Shown: positions 8,201 through 17,523 of the stretch, piece by piece
How positions within the stretch are numbered: the first letter of the stretch is position 1
Layout of the letters: every line of letters begins with the position of its first letter
Source of the DNA: SLLW01 sp964388615
GTDB lineage: Bacteria; Bacteroidota; Rhodothermia; Balneolales; Natronogracilivirgulaceae
Direction of reading: 5' to 3'
DNA length: 30,058 nt
NCBI GenBank assembly: GCA_964388615.1
Contig: CAYMBG010000021.1
Span: 1 to 30,058, forward strand
The notes under the pieces: model-generated
What the model was told of the DNA's origin: nothing
The model's database searches: none
The model's input: only the letters and a program-made list of their open reading frames with translations
Made by a program: the position numbers and the translations under genes

Positions 8201-8885
8201 CGATCTGCGTCCGGCTGTTTTTTATCCAGGCTTCGGAATGTCCATGGAACATCGCTGGCAATTTGAAAAGAAAGTGGATGAGTTCCAGGTCCGGTTTCGG
8301 GGACTGATTGACCGGGTCGATATCACCCCGGATGGCTCAAACGCGCTGATTTATGACTATAAATCCGGTAGCTCAGGGGTTCAGAGCTACAAAGGCCGGA
8401 TTCTGAGGGGTCTCAGTTTCCAGCTTCCGGTCTACGGCATGTATATTCGGGAAAGAGGTATCCCTCATCATCTTTCCGGATATTACAAACTGCCGATCAG
8501 CGGAAAACGAAAAGACATGGAACGGATTTATACCATGGGTTCCGCCGAAATGGTGCAAGATGACCAGCTCTATACCCGTGCAGGTAAAAGAAATTCCAGG
8601 TCGCTGCATTACAAGGAGCCGGATAAACTGGATGCATTCCTGAATGCGATCCGTGAGTTGCGGATTGCATGGATCATGAGGGCGATCCGGGCGGGCCGCT
8701 TTCATTTGCCACTTACGCCCGAATCGAAATGGTCCGACTTTCGGTTTATCAGCCGTTATGATAGTCAGGTTCAAATGCAGCGTAAAAATGTGGAAAAATT
8801 GAGTAGAAAGGATAAGGGTATGGCATGGGAGCTGGATCGCTATTATCTCGACGAAACATTCTGGGAGGACACGAACGATGAGTAG
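5243..8885 (+). CDS. addB: ATP-dependent nuclease subunit AddB-like, interrupted by two assembly gaps
   Basis: Three pieces read as one gene: 5243-6158, 6259-7440 and 7541-8885. Sharing one base across the first gap and merging the 55-bp duplication around the second puts all pieces in one frame of about 1128 codons, close to AddB length. The N-terminal part resembles the AddB helicase-like fold (DSLILVNNLL, later FEDYVVLTGDLSLYEDLI and IPFYTSRGPSLISHPFVRRL) but has no Walker A motif. The C-terminal nuclease domain starts at SISRLDTFANSP and has the RecB-type motif LIYDYKSGSS (8346-8375) and QLPVYGMY. AddB pairs with AddA to unwind and resect DNA ends for recombination. All four iron-sulfur cysteine positions are serine here (codons at 7854, 8724, 8733, 8751). 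The start at 5243 is preferred over a TTG at 5132 because similarity begins there. The stop overlaps the addA start by 8 bp. Confidence 0.88.
5711..5764 (+). repeat. Three 18-bp in-frame tandem repeats in addB
   Basis: The unit GCTCATGGAGAATCGCCT occurs at 5711-5728 and 5747-5764, with a variant (GACCGTGGAGAATCGCCT) between. It encodes a six-residue unit of the form (A/D)-(H/R)-G-E-S-P and forms a hydrophilic linker between conserved parts of the N-terminal region. Confidence 0.9.
6159..6258. other. Assembly gap of 100 N inside addB
   Basis: A run of exactly 100 N splits addB. The left side ends in a first codon position and the right side continues in another frame, so the true insert must be 3n+2 bases, or the sides overlap by one C, giving HEIPHGSRFEDYVV across the join. 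No longer shared sequence is seen at the edges, unlike at the other three gaps. Family spacing suggests that little or nothing is missing. Confidence 0.95.
7386..7595. other. Assembly gap in addB with a 55-bp duplicated flank
   Basis: The 55 bases 7386-7440 before the 100-N run (7441-7540) are repeated exactly as 7541-7595 after it. Deleting 155 bases joins the two reading frames without a stop. The duplication is most simply two contig ends that overlap and were not merged. The break lies at the start of a short tandem repeat, so the repeat number at this place is uncertain. Confidence 0.95.
7581..7613 (+). repeat. 18-bp-period repeat in addB linker
   Basis: CCTGCCGAGCAAGCC occurs at 7581-7595 and 7599-7613 with an 18-bp period, then degenerate copies follow to about 7650. 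The encoded linker is rich in P-A-E-Q and reads PAEQAKPAEQAEQNEQTKPA. It joins the helicase-like part to the nuclease domain. Confidence 0.85.
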
Positions 8886-11800
8886 ATCAGGCGCGATGAG
8901 TCCGGACCAAAGAACAGATCAGATTTGCCGGCATACCGGACACATGATACTGGAAGCCGGCGCCGGTACCGGAAAAACATACAGCCTGACCAAGCGGGTG
9001 ATTTACCAGCTTGTGGAGCAGAAGGTGCCGCTGGAGCGAATGCTTGCACTCACTTTCACCGATTTTGCCGCCGCCGAGATGCGGACCCGGATCTATAAGG
9101 CGATTAATGAACGGTTGCGTGAAGAAACCAACTCGGTCCATGGAGAAGATTCCGACAAAAACCCGACGGCTACCCATCTCCTGGATACGCGCCGGCGTTT
9201 TACCAAAAACTATATTTCTACCTTCCACGCATTCTGTAATCGTATCCTGCAATATTTCCCCGATGAGCTGGCCGCCATCCGGATTGCTGATGAGCCGGAT
9301 TTCAGCGAGGAAATTTCTGCCGCNNNNNNNNNNNNNNNNNNNNNNNNNNNNNNNNNNNNNNNNNNNNNNNNNNNNNNNNNNNNNNNNNNNNNNNNNNNNN
9401 NNNNNNNNNNNNNNNNNNNNNNNCGGATTTCAGCGAGGAAATTTCTGCCGCTTCTGCCGCCTCCACTGCCTCTGCCGCCTCTGCTACCACTACTGGCCAG
9501 ACAACGGGCAAACCATCCACCCGGCATATCGAAGGCTCTTTCGAGTTGCTTGGCGATCACGATGAGGTTTTGTGGATGCTGGAGTGGCGTAAATCATTTT
9601 ACCGCAAATACAGGAAGCACTCCGGCCTGCAGCGGCAGCTTTCCCGCTTGTCGGTGGCCGATTTTGAGCGTTTCATGAACCTGATAGGCAAACTGGATGA
9701 CCAGGTGCTGGCAGAGCTTGCGGAGATGGCACCAGAGGGGTATATCTCAATGCTCCGGAAGCTCAAAGACGATTGGGAGCGGGAAAAAAAGCATCTTGAG
9801 TCAATTCTGGCAGCGGAATTCGAGGCGCATCCGGAGTGGTTTAAAAAACCGGAGGGGCGCCCGACCCTTTTTTCTGATATGAAGGCCTTTATGAAGAAAG
9901 GGGGTGGTTTCCAGGTGAAGTTCTTCAATAAAGAAGAGATGGATCCGGATCAAATGGCTGATATCAACAAGCTCGGAGAAAAACTGCTGTACTATGCCGG
10001 TGAACTGGAAAAAGCGGAGGCCTATTTATCCCGCACGAATCTGGCGGATGCCTTGCACGCTTATCCCGGTCAGGAGGAATTCGATTCCGATCACGAGGCA
10101 TATTGGAACATGCGGGATCTGGCGGAGCTGGCTATGCGCTGGCACTATTTAATGCGCTTCCAGCGGTTTGATGCCGGTTATTTCAACTATGATGACATGA
10201 TATGGCTGACCCACCGCTTATTTGAAGAAAACCCGGAAGTGGTGCGGCAAATGCGCAGCCGGTTTGATCAGATTCTGGTGGATGAATTTCAGGATACCGA
10301 CCGGCGGCAATGGGATATCATACGCAAACTGGGATTTGGTGATGCGGGATTTGGCGATGATCGTCCGGGTATGGATCATGATAAAGAGATCCTCATCGTG
10401 GGGGATGTCAAGCAGGCCATTTATGCCTTTCGCGGCGGAGATGTGGCCATGATGCAGAAAGCACATCGTGATCTTGCCATGCAACCGGGTTCGGAGCCTG
10501 GAATTGTTCCCCTTACCTATTCTTTTCGCTCAAACCCTTCTATTCTCGGTTTCGCAAACAGCCTTTTCCGCGGCGTATTTGGATCTGCTTCGGAGACGGC
10601 ATCCTACGAAGCATCCCACCAGCCACTGCATCCACCATCAAGCGCAATATCCAAAAACGCTTCAGAAGTCGGGGAGGTGAGGATACTGCGAGCTGACTAC
10701 AAAACGCTCGAAAAACACAAAAACGAGTGGTCGGTCAGGGCGGAAGCATTGGCCGGACACATGGAGTTGCTTGAGGCCCGTAGAATTGCCCGGTTTTTGC
10801 GTGAGATATATGATGGCAGGGTGGAACAGCATAAACGGATCACCGGTAACATGCGAGCCGGAAAACCGGCGGTGGGGATACTTTACCGGCGCAGGAATCA
10901 CATGCCGGCTATGGAGCAGGCACTTGCGGAGAATGGGCTCCGTTATACCGTTGCCAAAGGGTCCGGATTCTACGGACGCCGGGAGATACGGGATGCCTGG
11001 CTGCTTTTGTCCTTTTTGCTGGATGCACATGACGATGTTGCGCTGGCAGGCGTATTTCGGTCACCGATGATCGCCCTTTCCGACACCGCGTTGTTAGCCA
11101 TTCGCATGGTCATGGATGAGTCCGATAAAAACTATCCGAATTTCTGGAGCGTGGCTTCTGATCATCGGCGTTGGGCGGATGACTACCTGACCGGGGATGA
11201 CCGTTTTATGATCGAAAACGGGGTGAGCCTTTTGGAAACACTCCGGAAACAGGTGCCGGTGAGACGGGTATCCGATTTGCTTGAATATGTATTTTTCAAT
11301 GACGGCGCCTGGTTTGGAGCTTATGCCGGCGATTCCCAAATTCAGGAAAACCTGGTCAAGTTGCTGGATGTGACCCGGAAACTGGAAAGTACCGGACGGG
11401 GGACCCTGTTTGAGATTACCCGGTTTTTGTCCGACCGGATCCATGATGAGGCAAGTGAATCGGAGGCCGAGCATCCCGATCCGGCTCCGATACAGCTGAT
11501 GACCATTCACAGCGCCAAAGGCCTTCAATTTCCGATGGTTGTGATACCGGATATGTACGCAGGTCTGGTTGAGGGTGGGGTGCAGCTTCAGATCGCTGCC
11601 TCCGATGAGGAAAGCAAGGCATGGCCCGCGATGGCTTACAAGCAGGCCAATAAAGAGTCGGAGGAATCGTCGGATGACTCATTTCTGAACCAGGTATTGA
11701 AAACGGAAAACCGCAAAAGAAGTCTGGCTGAGTTGAAGCGCCTGTTTTATGTAGCGGTGACACGGGCGGAGACGCACTTGCTGTTGAGCCTTTCAAAGGG

Positions 11801-12925
11801 CAAGGGGACCGGAGAGAGCGGAACGCTCGCGGAGTTGTTGCGCCCGTGGCTGGCCGGCGCCGCGGATGTGGTCATTGAGGACCTGGACCTGGAGGAACTG
11901 GAGACGTTGGCACATGTGAAATCCGATCCCACAGCGGATCGCGATGATGGTGACGGGCAGGTTCGGGAAAAAGAGGGCACAACTCCCCGGGAATCACTGG
12001 ATAACCCTCCGGTGTTGCTGGATCGCGACCGTATGGTATTTCAAAAGGCGGACAAACAGGTATCTGTTGATGTCACCACCGCTTCGTCCGTGGAGCAGAA
12101 GGAGCTGCCGGAAGATGTTACCGATGGACATTCCGGTTTCACAGGATTTTCGATGTGGCAAGAGCTGGATCCTGCCGATGCCGGCACACTGATCCACCGG
12201 ACGCTGGAAATGGGATTGGCATCGCCCGAAACGGAGCAGGCCGTATGGTCTTTTTGGCAGATGGAGTTGTTACAGATGGGCTACGCAAAACCCGCAGAGG
12301 TTGTCCGGAAAAACCAGGCCGAATTGTTGCGGCATTGCCGAAATGCCCTGACATGGGTGAGGCAATGTTTCAACGAACCGCCGAATCAGCGTTTTGAGGT
12401 GGCATTTGAGTTGAGAACCAGGGATGAAGATCGTTTGGTTACCATCCGGGGCAGCATCGACATGGTTTTGACGGATCAACAGGGGCATGACCATATTATT
12501 GACTTCAAAACCGGACCGTTAGAAACCGGGCAGGAAGCAATCGGACAGAAAAATACGGGACAGAAAGAAATCGGCCAGAAAGAAATCGGACAATGGACGG
12601 ATGCGGATTTACGTGATCATGCCAAAAAATTTGGCTATGATNNNNNNNNNNNNNNNNNNNNNNNNNNNNNNNNNNNNNNNNNNNNNNNNNNNNNNNNNNN
12701 NNNNNNNNNNNNNNNNNNNNNNNNNNNNNNNNNNNNNNNNNCGGACAATGGACGGATGCGGATTTACGTGATCATGCCAAAAAATTTGGCTATGATCGTC
12801 AGGTAGACCTCTACAGAAAAGCCTATATTGAGCTGACCGGAAAAGATATTCCGGGTGAACGGGTCTGGTTGCTATTTACAGCTCCCCAAAAACCGATCGC
12901 CGTCAACTTTCCCAAGACTACGTAA
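8878..12925 (+). CDS. addA: Helicase-nuclease subunit AddA-like, interrupted by two assembly gaps
   Basis: Three pieces (8878-9323, 9424-12641, 12742-12925) become one frame of 1255 codons including the stop when the 28-bp and 55-bp flank duplications are merged; B. subtilis AddA is of similar length. UvrD/RecB superfamily 1 helicase motifs are in order: Walker A AGAGTGKT at residues 27-34, LALTFTDFAAAEM, motif II QILVDEFQDTD, motif III LIVGDVKQAIYAFRGGD, motif V IQLMTIHSAKGLQFPMVV and motif VI KRLFYVAVTRAETH. The C-terminal nuclease has GTLIHRTLEMG, the catalytic IIDFKTG and, after the last gap, YDRQVDLYRKAY. It should be the motor and one nuclease of the AddAB end-resection complex. The start overlaps the addB stop, which implies translational coupling. 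Confidence 0.93.
9296..9451. other. Assembly gap in addA with a 28-bp duplicated flank
   Basis: Bases 9296-9323 before the 100-N run (9324-9423) recur exactly at 9424-9451. Removing 128 bases joins the frames and gives DFSEEISAASAAS across the join. The break is at the first unit of a Ser-Ala-Ala repeat. Confidence 0.95.
9444..9485 (+). repeat. 9-bp Ser-Ala-Ala repeat in addA
   Basis: TCTGCCGCT/TCTGCCGCC units encode SAASAASTASAASA, followed by a Thr-Gly-rich tail (TTTGQTTGKPS). It forms a flexible insert about 150 residues into AddA, after the conserved STFHAFCNRIL block of the helicase. Confidence 0.85.
12525..12596 (+). repeat. 15-bp repeats in the addA nuclease loop
   Basis: Four full units (starting 12525, 12540, 12555, 12570) and one partial unit encode (T/I)-G-Q-(E/K)-(A/N/E). 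They sit directly behind the catalytic DFKTG motif and before the QVDLY motif, so they lengthen a loop within the nuclease domain. Confidence 0.88.
12587..12796. other. Assembly gap in addA with a 55-bp duplicated flank
   Basis: Bases 12587-12641 before the 100-N run (12642-12741) recur exactly at 12742-12796. Removing 155 bases restores the frame and gives KKFGYDRQVDLYRKAY across the join, ending at the TAA at 12923-12925. The break follows the 15-bp repeats. Confidence 0.95.
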
Positions 12926-12943
12926 CAATCTCTTTTTTTTAGT

Positions 12944-15637
12944 ATGATGTTTAAAATGAATCTACCTGTTTCTTTGTTTCTCCCGAGGCCAAATGCCACA
13001 ATCGCTTACGAATACGCTGCAAATAGATGTGGGCTGATTATCCTGGCCACAATCCTTTTCTTGAGCGCCGGGATGGCCGATACCAGGGCGAGCGAACCAA
13101 AGGTTTCATCACCTGCCGAGTATCTGGGTTACGAACTGGGTGACCGGTTCACGCGTCACCATGACCTTGTCGCTTATTTCGAACATGTAGCGGATAAGAG
13201 TCCGAAGGTGGCATTGCGGCAGTATGGGGAGAGTTACCAGCGTCGCCCGCTATTTGCCGTTTTTGTGAGTTCCGAAGAGAATATCAGGGAGCGGGATACC
13301 ATTCGTGTCAACAATCGCCGCATGACGGGGCTTGAGCCGGGGGAGGTCAGCGGACGAACCGCCGCTATCAGCTGGCTCAGTTACGGATTACACGGGAATG
13401 AGTCCTCCAGTCCGGAAGCCGCCATGCTCACGCTGTATGAGTTGGTATCGGGAGAGCCGACGTCAGCGGGCAACACACCGGAGGAAGTAGCCGGTTGGCT
13501 GGAGAATACGCTGGTGATCATCGACCCGGTGTTGAATCCGGATGGCCGTCATCGCTATGTATCCTGGTTTGAGCAGACAACCGGAAGGAGGCCGGACCCC
13601 CGGCTGGAGGTCAGAGAGCATAACGAACCCTGGCCCGGTGGCCGGTCCAACCACTACTACTTTGACCTCAACCGCGACTGGTCCTGGCAGATCCAGCAGG
13701 AAACCCGTCAGCGTATTGCCTTCTATAACACCTGGATGCCGCATGTTCATGCCGATTTCCATGAGATGTTCACCAGCGACTACTTTTTCCCGCCCTCCGC
13801 GGAGCCATTTCACATGGCCATAACGGATTGGCAGCGTGAGTTTCAGTACAAAATCGGAAGAAATCACGCGGACTATTTTGACCAACGCCGGGAGCGTTAC
13901 TTCACGCGCGAGATTTTTGACCTGTTTTATCCGGGATTCGGAGATACCTGGCCGACCTTCAGCGGTGCGATTGGAATGACTTACGAGCAGATGGGCCACG
14001 GCCGTGCCGGTACAAAAATGATCCGGGAAAACGGTGATACGCTAACCTTGTCACAACGCCTCATGAATCATCATGTCGTCGGTTTATCGACCGTGGAAGT
14101 AACCTCGCAAAACCAGGAGCGATTACAGGAGGAGTTCCGGACATTTTTTCAGAAGGGGGCAACCGACCCGCAAGGGGAGCATGACTCATTCGTGCTTGCC
14201 GGAGATAACCAGCCGGACCGGCTGAAAGCGTTATTGAATTTCCTGGATCGTCAGGAGATACGATACGAGGCGGCCGAGGCCGGCCGGCGGATGACCGGCT
14301 GGAATTACAGGACCGGACAAGAGGAGTCACGGCGCACAATGGAGGGGGATGTGGTTATTCCGTTGTCGCAGCCCAAGTCCACACTAACCAGGGTTATGTT
14401 CGAGCCAGACCCGGAGCTTCCTGATACCAGTACCTATGATATTACGGCCTGGGCGCTGCCCTTTGCTTATGGGCTCCAGGCCTGGGCGGTTGACGGGCGG
14501 GTTCGGAGCACCGGGGAGACGGTCAGGCTGGAGTCGCAGTTCAGAGCGTTGTCCGGTAATGGTTCTGAGCGTCTGGATGAGGTTTATGGCTATGTCGTTG
14601 GCTGGGGGGATGTGAATGATGCCGCGTTTTTGGCGGATTTGTTGCAGGAAGAGATTCGTGTGCAGGTAGCAGAGCGACCTTTGACGGTGGAGGGGGAGTC
14701 TTTTGAGGCCGGCGCCTTACTTGTTGTGAATGGCGCAAACCGCCGCTTCAGTGAGAAAAAGCTGCAGGAAAGGATCGATTATTATGCTGCCAGGCATGAC
14801 CGCAAGGTGACTCCGGTTACAACAGGCTTCAGCGAAAGTGGAACGGACTTCGGCTCTCCCCGCTTTCATCTGGTTCATAAGCCGGCCGTTGCGGTGCCGT
14901 CCGGCTCTGGTGTAAGTTCCTACAATCTCGGGGAGATGCGACACTTTTTTGATTACAAACTGGACTATCCTCTTGCGGTATTTGATGTAGATCGTCTGTC
15001 AGCTTTTCCACTGGATGATTATGATGTGCTACTCCTGCCGGGTGGCCGGTATCTGTCAGGTGATGCCTTCGATTGGGAGAAAGTGATGTCATGGGTGGCC
15101 GGAGGGGGCCGTCTGATCGCTTTTCCGGATGCGGTGCGGGCGCTGTCGGAGCTGGAGGAGGTCGATATCGACTTGCGAACATTTGAAGATGAGGCTGAAA
15201 ACGATGACCAGACGGCTTTGGACGAACAGGCCGTAGCCCGGGAGCAACGTGAGCAGGCCCGGTTCGAGGAGCGCAGGCGAAAGCTTCTGCCACGGCAAAT
15301 CAGTGGTGCCGTTTATCAGGTAAAAATGGATGACAGCCATCCGCTGGCTTTTGGATTGGGTGAGGTTTATGCTTCGATCAAACGAGGTTCCATGGCAGTT
15401 GATCCCCTTGAAAGCGGGTGGAATGTAGGGCTCTATGAGGAAAAGAATTCGATTTTGGGTGGCTGGGCCGGACACGAAGCACAAAAATTGCAAAATGGGG
15501 CCCTGGCATTCGGGACCGTCAGCCATGGGCAGGGTGGACTGGTATTGCTTTCGGACAATCCGCTTTTCCGCGGTTTCTGGAGAAACGGCGAATTGCTTTT
15601 CTCAAATGCGCTTTTTCAGGTCCCGATCGCGTTTTAA
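12944..15637 (+). CDS. Secreted M14-family zinc carboxypeptidase with C-terminal amidotransferase-like domain
   Basis: The 897-residue product has a hydrophobic signal segment at residues 30-44 after an unusually long N-terminal lead. The M14 peptidase domain (about 55-420) has zinc ligands H150 and E153 in LHGNESSSPE, the pair NR in FDLNRDW (243-244) and the third ligand in HADFHEM (H273). Such enzymes remove C-terminal residues from peptides outside the cytoplasm. The C-terminal third has YDVLLLPGGRYL and MSWVAGGGRLIAFPD, a pattern of class I glutamine-amidotransferase-like folds, in which a catalytic Cys is not seen. This long form is common in Bacteroidota. It starts 18 bp after addA and may be cotranscribed, but a shared role is unlikely. 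The alternative start at 12947 differs by one codon. Confidence 0.88.
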   Translation: MMFKMNLPVSLFLPRPNATIAYEYAANRCGLIILATILFLSAGMADTRASEPKVSSPAEYLGYELGDRFTRHHDLVAYFEHVADKSPKVALRQYGESYQRRPLFAVFVSSEENIRERDTIRVNNRRMTGLEPGEVSGRTAAISWLSYGLHGNESSSPEAAMLTLYELVSGEPTSAGNTPEEVAGWLENTLVIIDPVLNPDGRHRYVSWFEQTTGRRPDPRLEVREHNEPWPGGRSNHYYFDLNRDWSWQIQQETRQRIAFYNTWMPHVHADFHEMFTSDYFFPPSAEPFHMAITDWQREFQYKIGRNHADYFDQRRERYFTREIFDLFYPGFGDTWPTFSGAIGMTYEQMGHGRAGTKMIRENGDTLTLSQRLMNHHVVGLSTVEVTSQNQERLQEEFRTFFQKGATDPQGEHDSFVLAGDNQPDRLKALLNFLDRQEIRYEAAEAGRRMTGWNYRTGQEESRRTMEGDVVIPLSQPKSTLTRVMFEPDPELPDTSTYDITAWALPFAYGLQAWAVDGRVRSTGETVRLESQFRALSGNGSERLDEVYGYVVGWGDVNDAAFLADLLQEEIRVQVAERPLTVEGESFEAGALLVVNGANRRFSEKKLQERIDYYAARHDRKVTPVTTGFSESGTDFGSPRFHLVHKPAVAVPSGSGVSSYNLGEMRHFFDYKLDYPLAVFDVDRLSAFPLDDYDVLLLPGGRYLSGDAFDWEKVMSWVAGGGRLIAFPDAVRALSELEEVDIDLRTFEDEAENDDQTALDEQAVAREQREQARFEERRRKLLPRQISGAVYQVKMDDSHPLAFGLGEVYASIKRGSMAVDPLESGWNVGLYEEKNSILGGWAGHEAQKLQNGALAFGTVSHGQGGLVLLSDNPLFRGFWRNGELLFSNALFQVPIAF

Positions 15638-15714
15638 CCCGCTTTTTGGTCATTATTACGCCGGTTTCAGGGGCACCCGGGCTTTCCACGTCCGCGTCCG
15701 ATAAATGCCTTTTG

Positions 15715-16164
15715 TTACTCCGAGGAATCCGTATCGTGCTCTTCTTTACTATCCATGGCCTCTTTAACCAGCTGTTCGCGTCTCTTGCATCCGCTGCGGA
15801 CACCAAGGAATGCTCCCGCCATGGAGGCGATCACAATGATAGTTATAAATAAAAAATAGGCTATGAAACCGGAAAGACGGCCTGTCAGGATCGACATGAA
15901 CGACATGGGCAATACCAGCACTACCCCGAGGATATAGGGGAATTGTTCCAGCTCAAATGTGCGGCTGCAGAATCGCCGTGCAAGGGCTAAGCTTAAATTA
16001 AAAAAAATCAAAAAGTAACCGACAGCAAAAACAGGTCCGGCGACCCCGGGTAGCTGGATAAACGGGATCAACCCCTGGGTAAGGATGAAAACGACAACGC
16101 CGAGCAGCAGTGTGGCACCTGCAAAAGCAAAAGCTCGAGCGTTCTGCTGATTGATTTCAGACAT
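15715..16164 (-). CDS. Four-helix membrane protein of unknown function
   Basis: The 149-residue product has four clear hydrophobic segments (about residues 13-33, 41-60, 76-94, 98-118) and a charged C-terminal tail (KRREQLVKEAMDSKEEHD). I do not recognise the family. It begins 9 bp after the stop of the EnvC-like gene, so it is probably the last gene of that envelope operon, and its position suggests a role in the inner membrane near cell-wall processing. The gene is convergent with the M14 peptidase, and no clear terminator is seen in the 77-bp space between them. Confidence 0.75.
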   Translation of the reverse strand: MSEINQQNARAFAFAGATLLLGVVVFILTQGLIPFIQLPGVAGPVFAVGYFLIFFNLSLALARRFCSRTFELEQFPYILGVVLVLPMSFMSILTGRLSGFIAYFLFITIIVIASMAGAFLGVRSGCKRREQLVKEAMDSKEEHDTDSSE

Positions 16165-16173
16165 ATAATTGAT

Positions 16174-17523
16174 CTAATTGCTGGATATCCAGGATTCGGG
16201 GTTTAAATTGGTGCTTTGGTCACGGATCATAAAGAAAAGAGAGGGGCCTTTCAGGGAGTCTTCATCGCCGGAAGTTCCGATCACCTCCCCTTTTTCAACA
16301 AAGCTGTTCCGGGTGACATCGATGTCGGACATGTTTCCGTAAACCGTGATGTAACGCCCGTGTTTAACAAATACGCAATTGCCAAAACCGGATATGGGCT
16401 GAACGGCAAACACATACCCTTCATGAACGGCACGGACTTCGCTTCGGGCATCGGTGAGTATTTCCACGCCGGGGTTGTCGATACTGGTACCATACACCGG
16501 ATTTACCCGATTGCCGAATTTGGCTGAGACCACGCCTGAGGAAACGGGCCAGGGCAGGTTTCCTTTTTGCTCTTCGAAAGAAGCTTCAATCTCTTGCAGG
16601 CGTGTTTCGGATGGGCGTTCTCCAGGTTCAACAGGACGCGAAAAGCGTTCGACTTGTGCTTCCCGTTCCCGCCTGCTTCGAATATTTTGGGCATTCGCAA
16701 GACGACGCCTGCGCTCCTCCTCCAACCGCTCCAGCCTTTCCTGTTCGGCTTGCCGGATACGCGCCTCCTCTTCTATCAGCTCAGAGAGCGTATTTTCGAG
16801 ATTTTGTGCTTCATTACGAGTTGCCGACAGGCGTTGTTCCAGCCTTTCCCGATCCCGCTGAAGACGGGCGACCTGACGTTGCCGCTCTTCCATCCGCTCT
16901 TCAAGTGCCTCGCGTTCCCTTTGGGTTTCGGCGATGTTCTCACGGTTTCGCCTACGGGCATCTTCCAGCTCCTTCTCCCGAAGCTCCAGCTCCTCCTGCA
17001 TTTCGGTAATCTGATGGGCCTGTTTCTGTCGATACTCCTCAAACCGCTCCAGGTAGTAGGAGCGGACCAGCATCTGATTCAGCGAGGATGAAGTGAGCAG
17101 CATCACTTCGTCCGGCATCCGCCCATGCTTATACAAATACGAAAGCGTTGACTTGTAATTTTCAATGATAGTCTGCAGATCCTCGATAAGTCCGTCAATT
17201 TGCTGCTGGGTTATTCGCAGCTCTTCCGATATGGAGGCGCGTTCCTCCTCCATGGTGCGGATCACGGCATTACGCAATGAAATTTCGCGTTGCAGATTTT
17301 CGAACTGTTCATAAGTACGGGAATACTCATCTTCGGCTTCGGAAATCTGATCCTGAAAACCGATGATCTGTTGCCGCAAGGATTGAATATCGGAACGTGC
17401 GTCCTCCTGCTGTTTTTCGAGCTCGTTGCGTATGTTCTGATAGTTTTGAGCATGGAGAGGCAAGAGCCAGCCGGTCCAAAGCACCAGGAAAAAAGTTACT
17501 ATGGGAATCGTATAACGGCTCAT
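16174..17523 (-). CDS. EnvC-like murein hydrolase activator (degenerate LytM/M23 domain)
   Basis: The 449-residue protein has a signal peptide (cleavage likely after LPLHA, before QNYQN) and a long coiled coil at about residues 27-285, rich in Glu, Arg and Gln. The C-terminal M23/LytM domain (about 325-449) shows NRVNPVYGTSIDNPGVEIL and VKHGRYITVYGNMSDI. In active M23 enzymes the first segment has H-x-x-x-D and the second Y-x-H; here they are N and E, and N, so the zinc site is lost. This is the form of EnvC and NlpD, which activate amidases to split septal peptidoglycan rather than cut it themselves. Its start overlaps the stop of the DUF4292 gene by 4 bp (ATGA). Confidence 0.9.
   Translation of the reverse strand: MSRYTIPIVTFFLVLWTGWLLPLHAQNYQNIRNELEKQQEDARSDIQSLRQQIIGFQDQISEAEDEYSRTYEQFENLQREISLRNAVIRTMEEERASISEELRITQQQIDGLIEDLQTIIENYKSTLSYLYKHGRMPDEVMLLTSSSLNQMLVRSYYLERFEEYRQKQAHQITEMQEELELREKELEDARRRNRENIAETQREREALEERMEERQRQVARLQRDRERLEQRLSATRNEAQNLENTLSELIEEEARIRQAEQERLERLEEERRRRLANAQNIRSRREREAQVERFSRPVEPGERPSETRLQEIEASFEEQKGNLPWPVSSGVVSAKFGNRVNPVYGTSIDNPGVEILTDARSEVRAVHEGYVFAVQPISGFGNCVFVKHGRYITVYGNMSDIDVTRNSFVEKGEVIGTSGDEDSLKGPSLFFMIRDQSTNLNPESWISSN

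Noticed and set aside
16174..16560. Loss of zinc ligands in the LytM domain as a sign of a dead gene
   Set aside because: EnvC-type activators normally lack the zinc site; the gene is intact and part of an operon.
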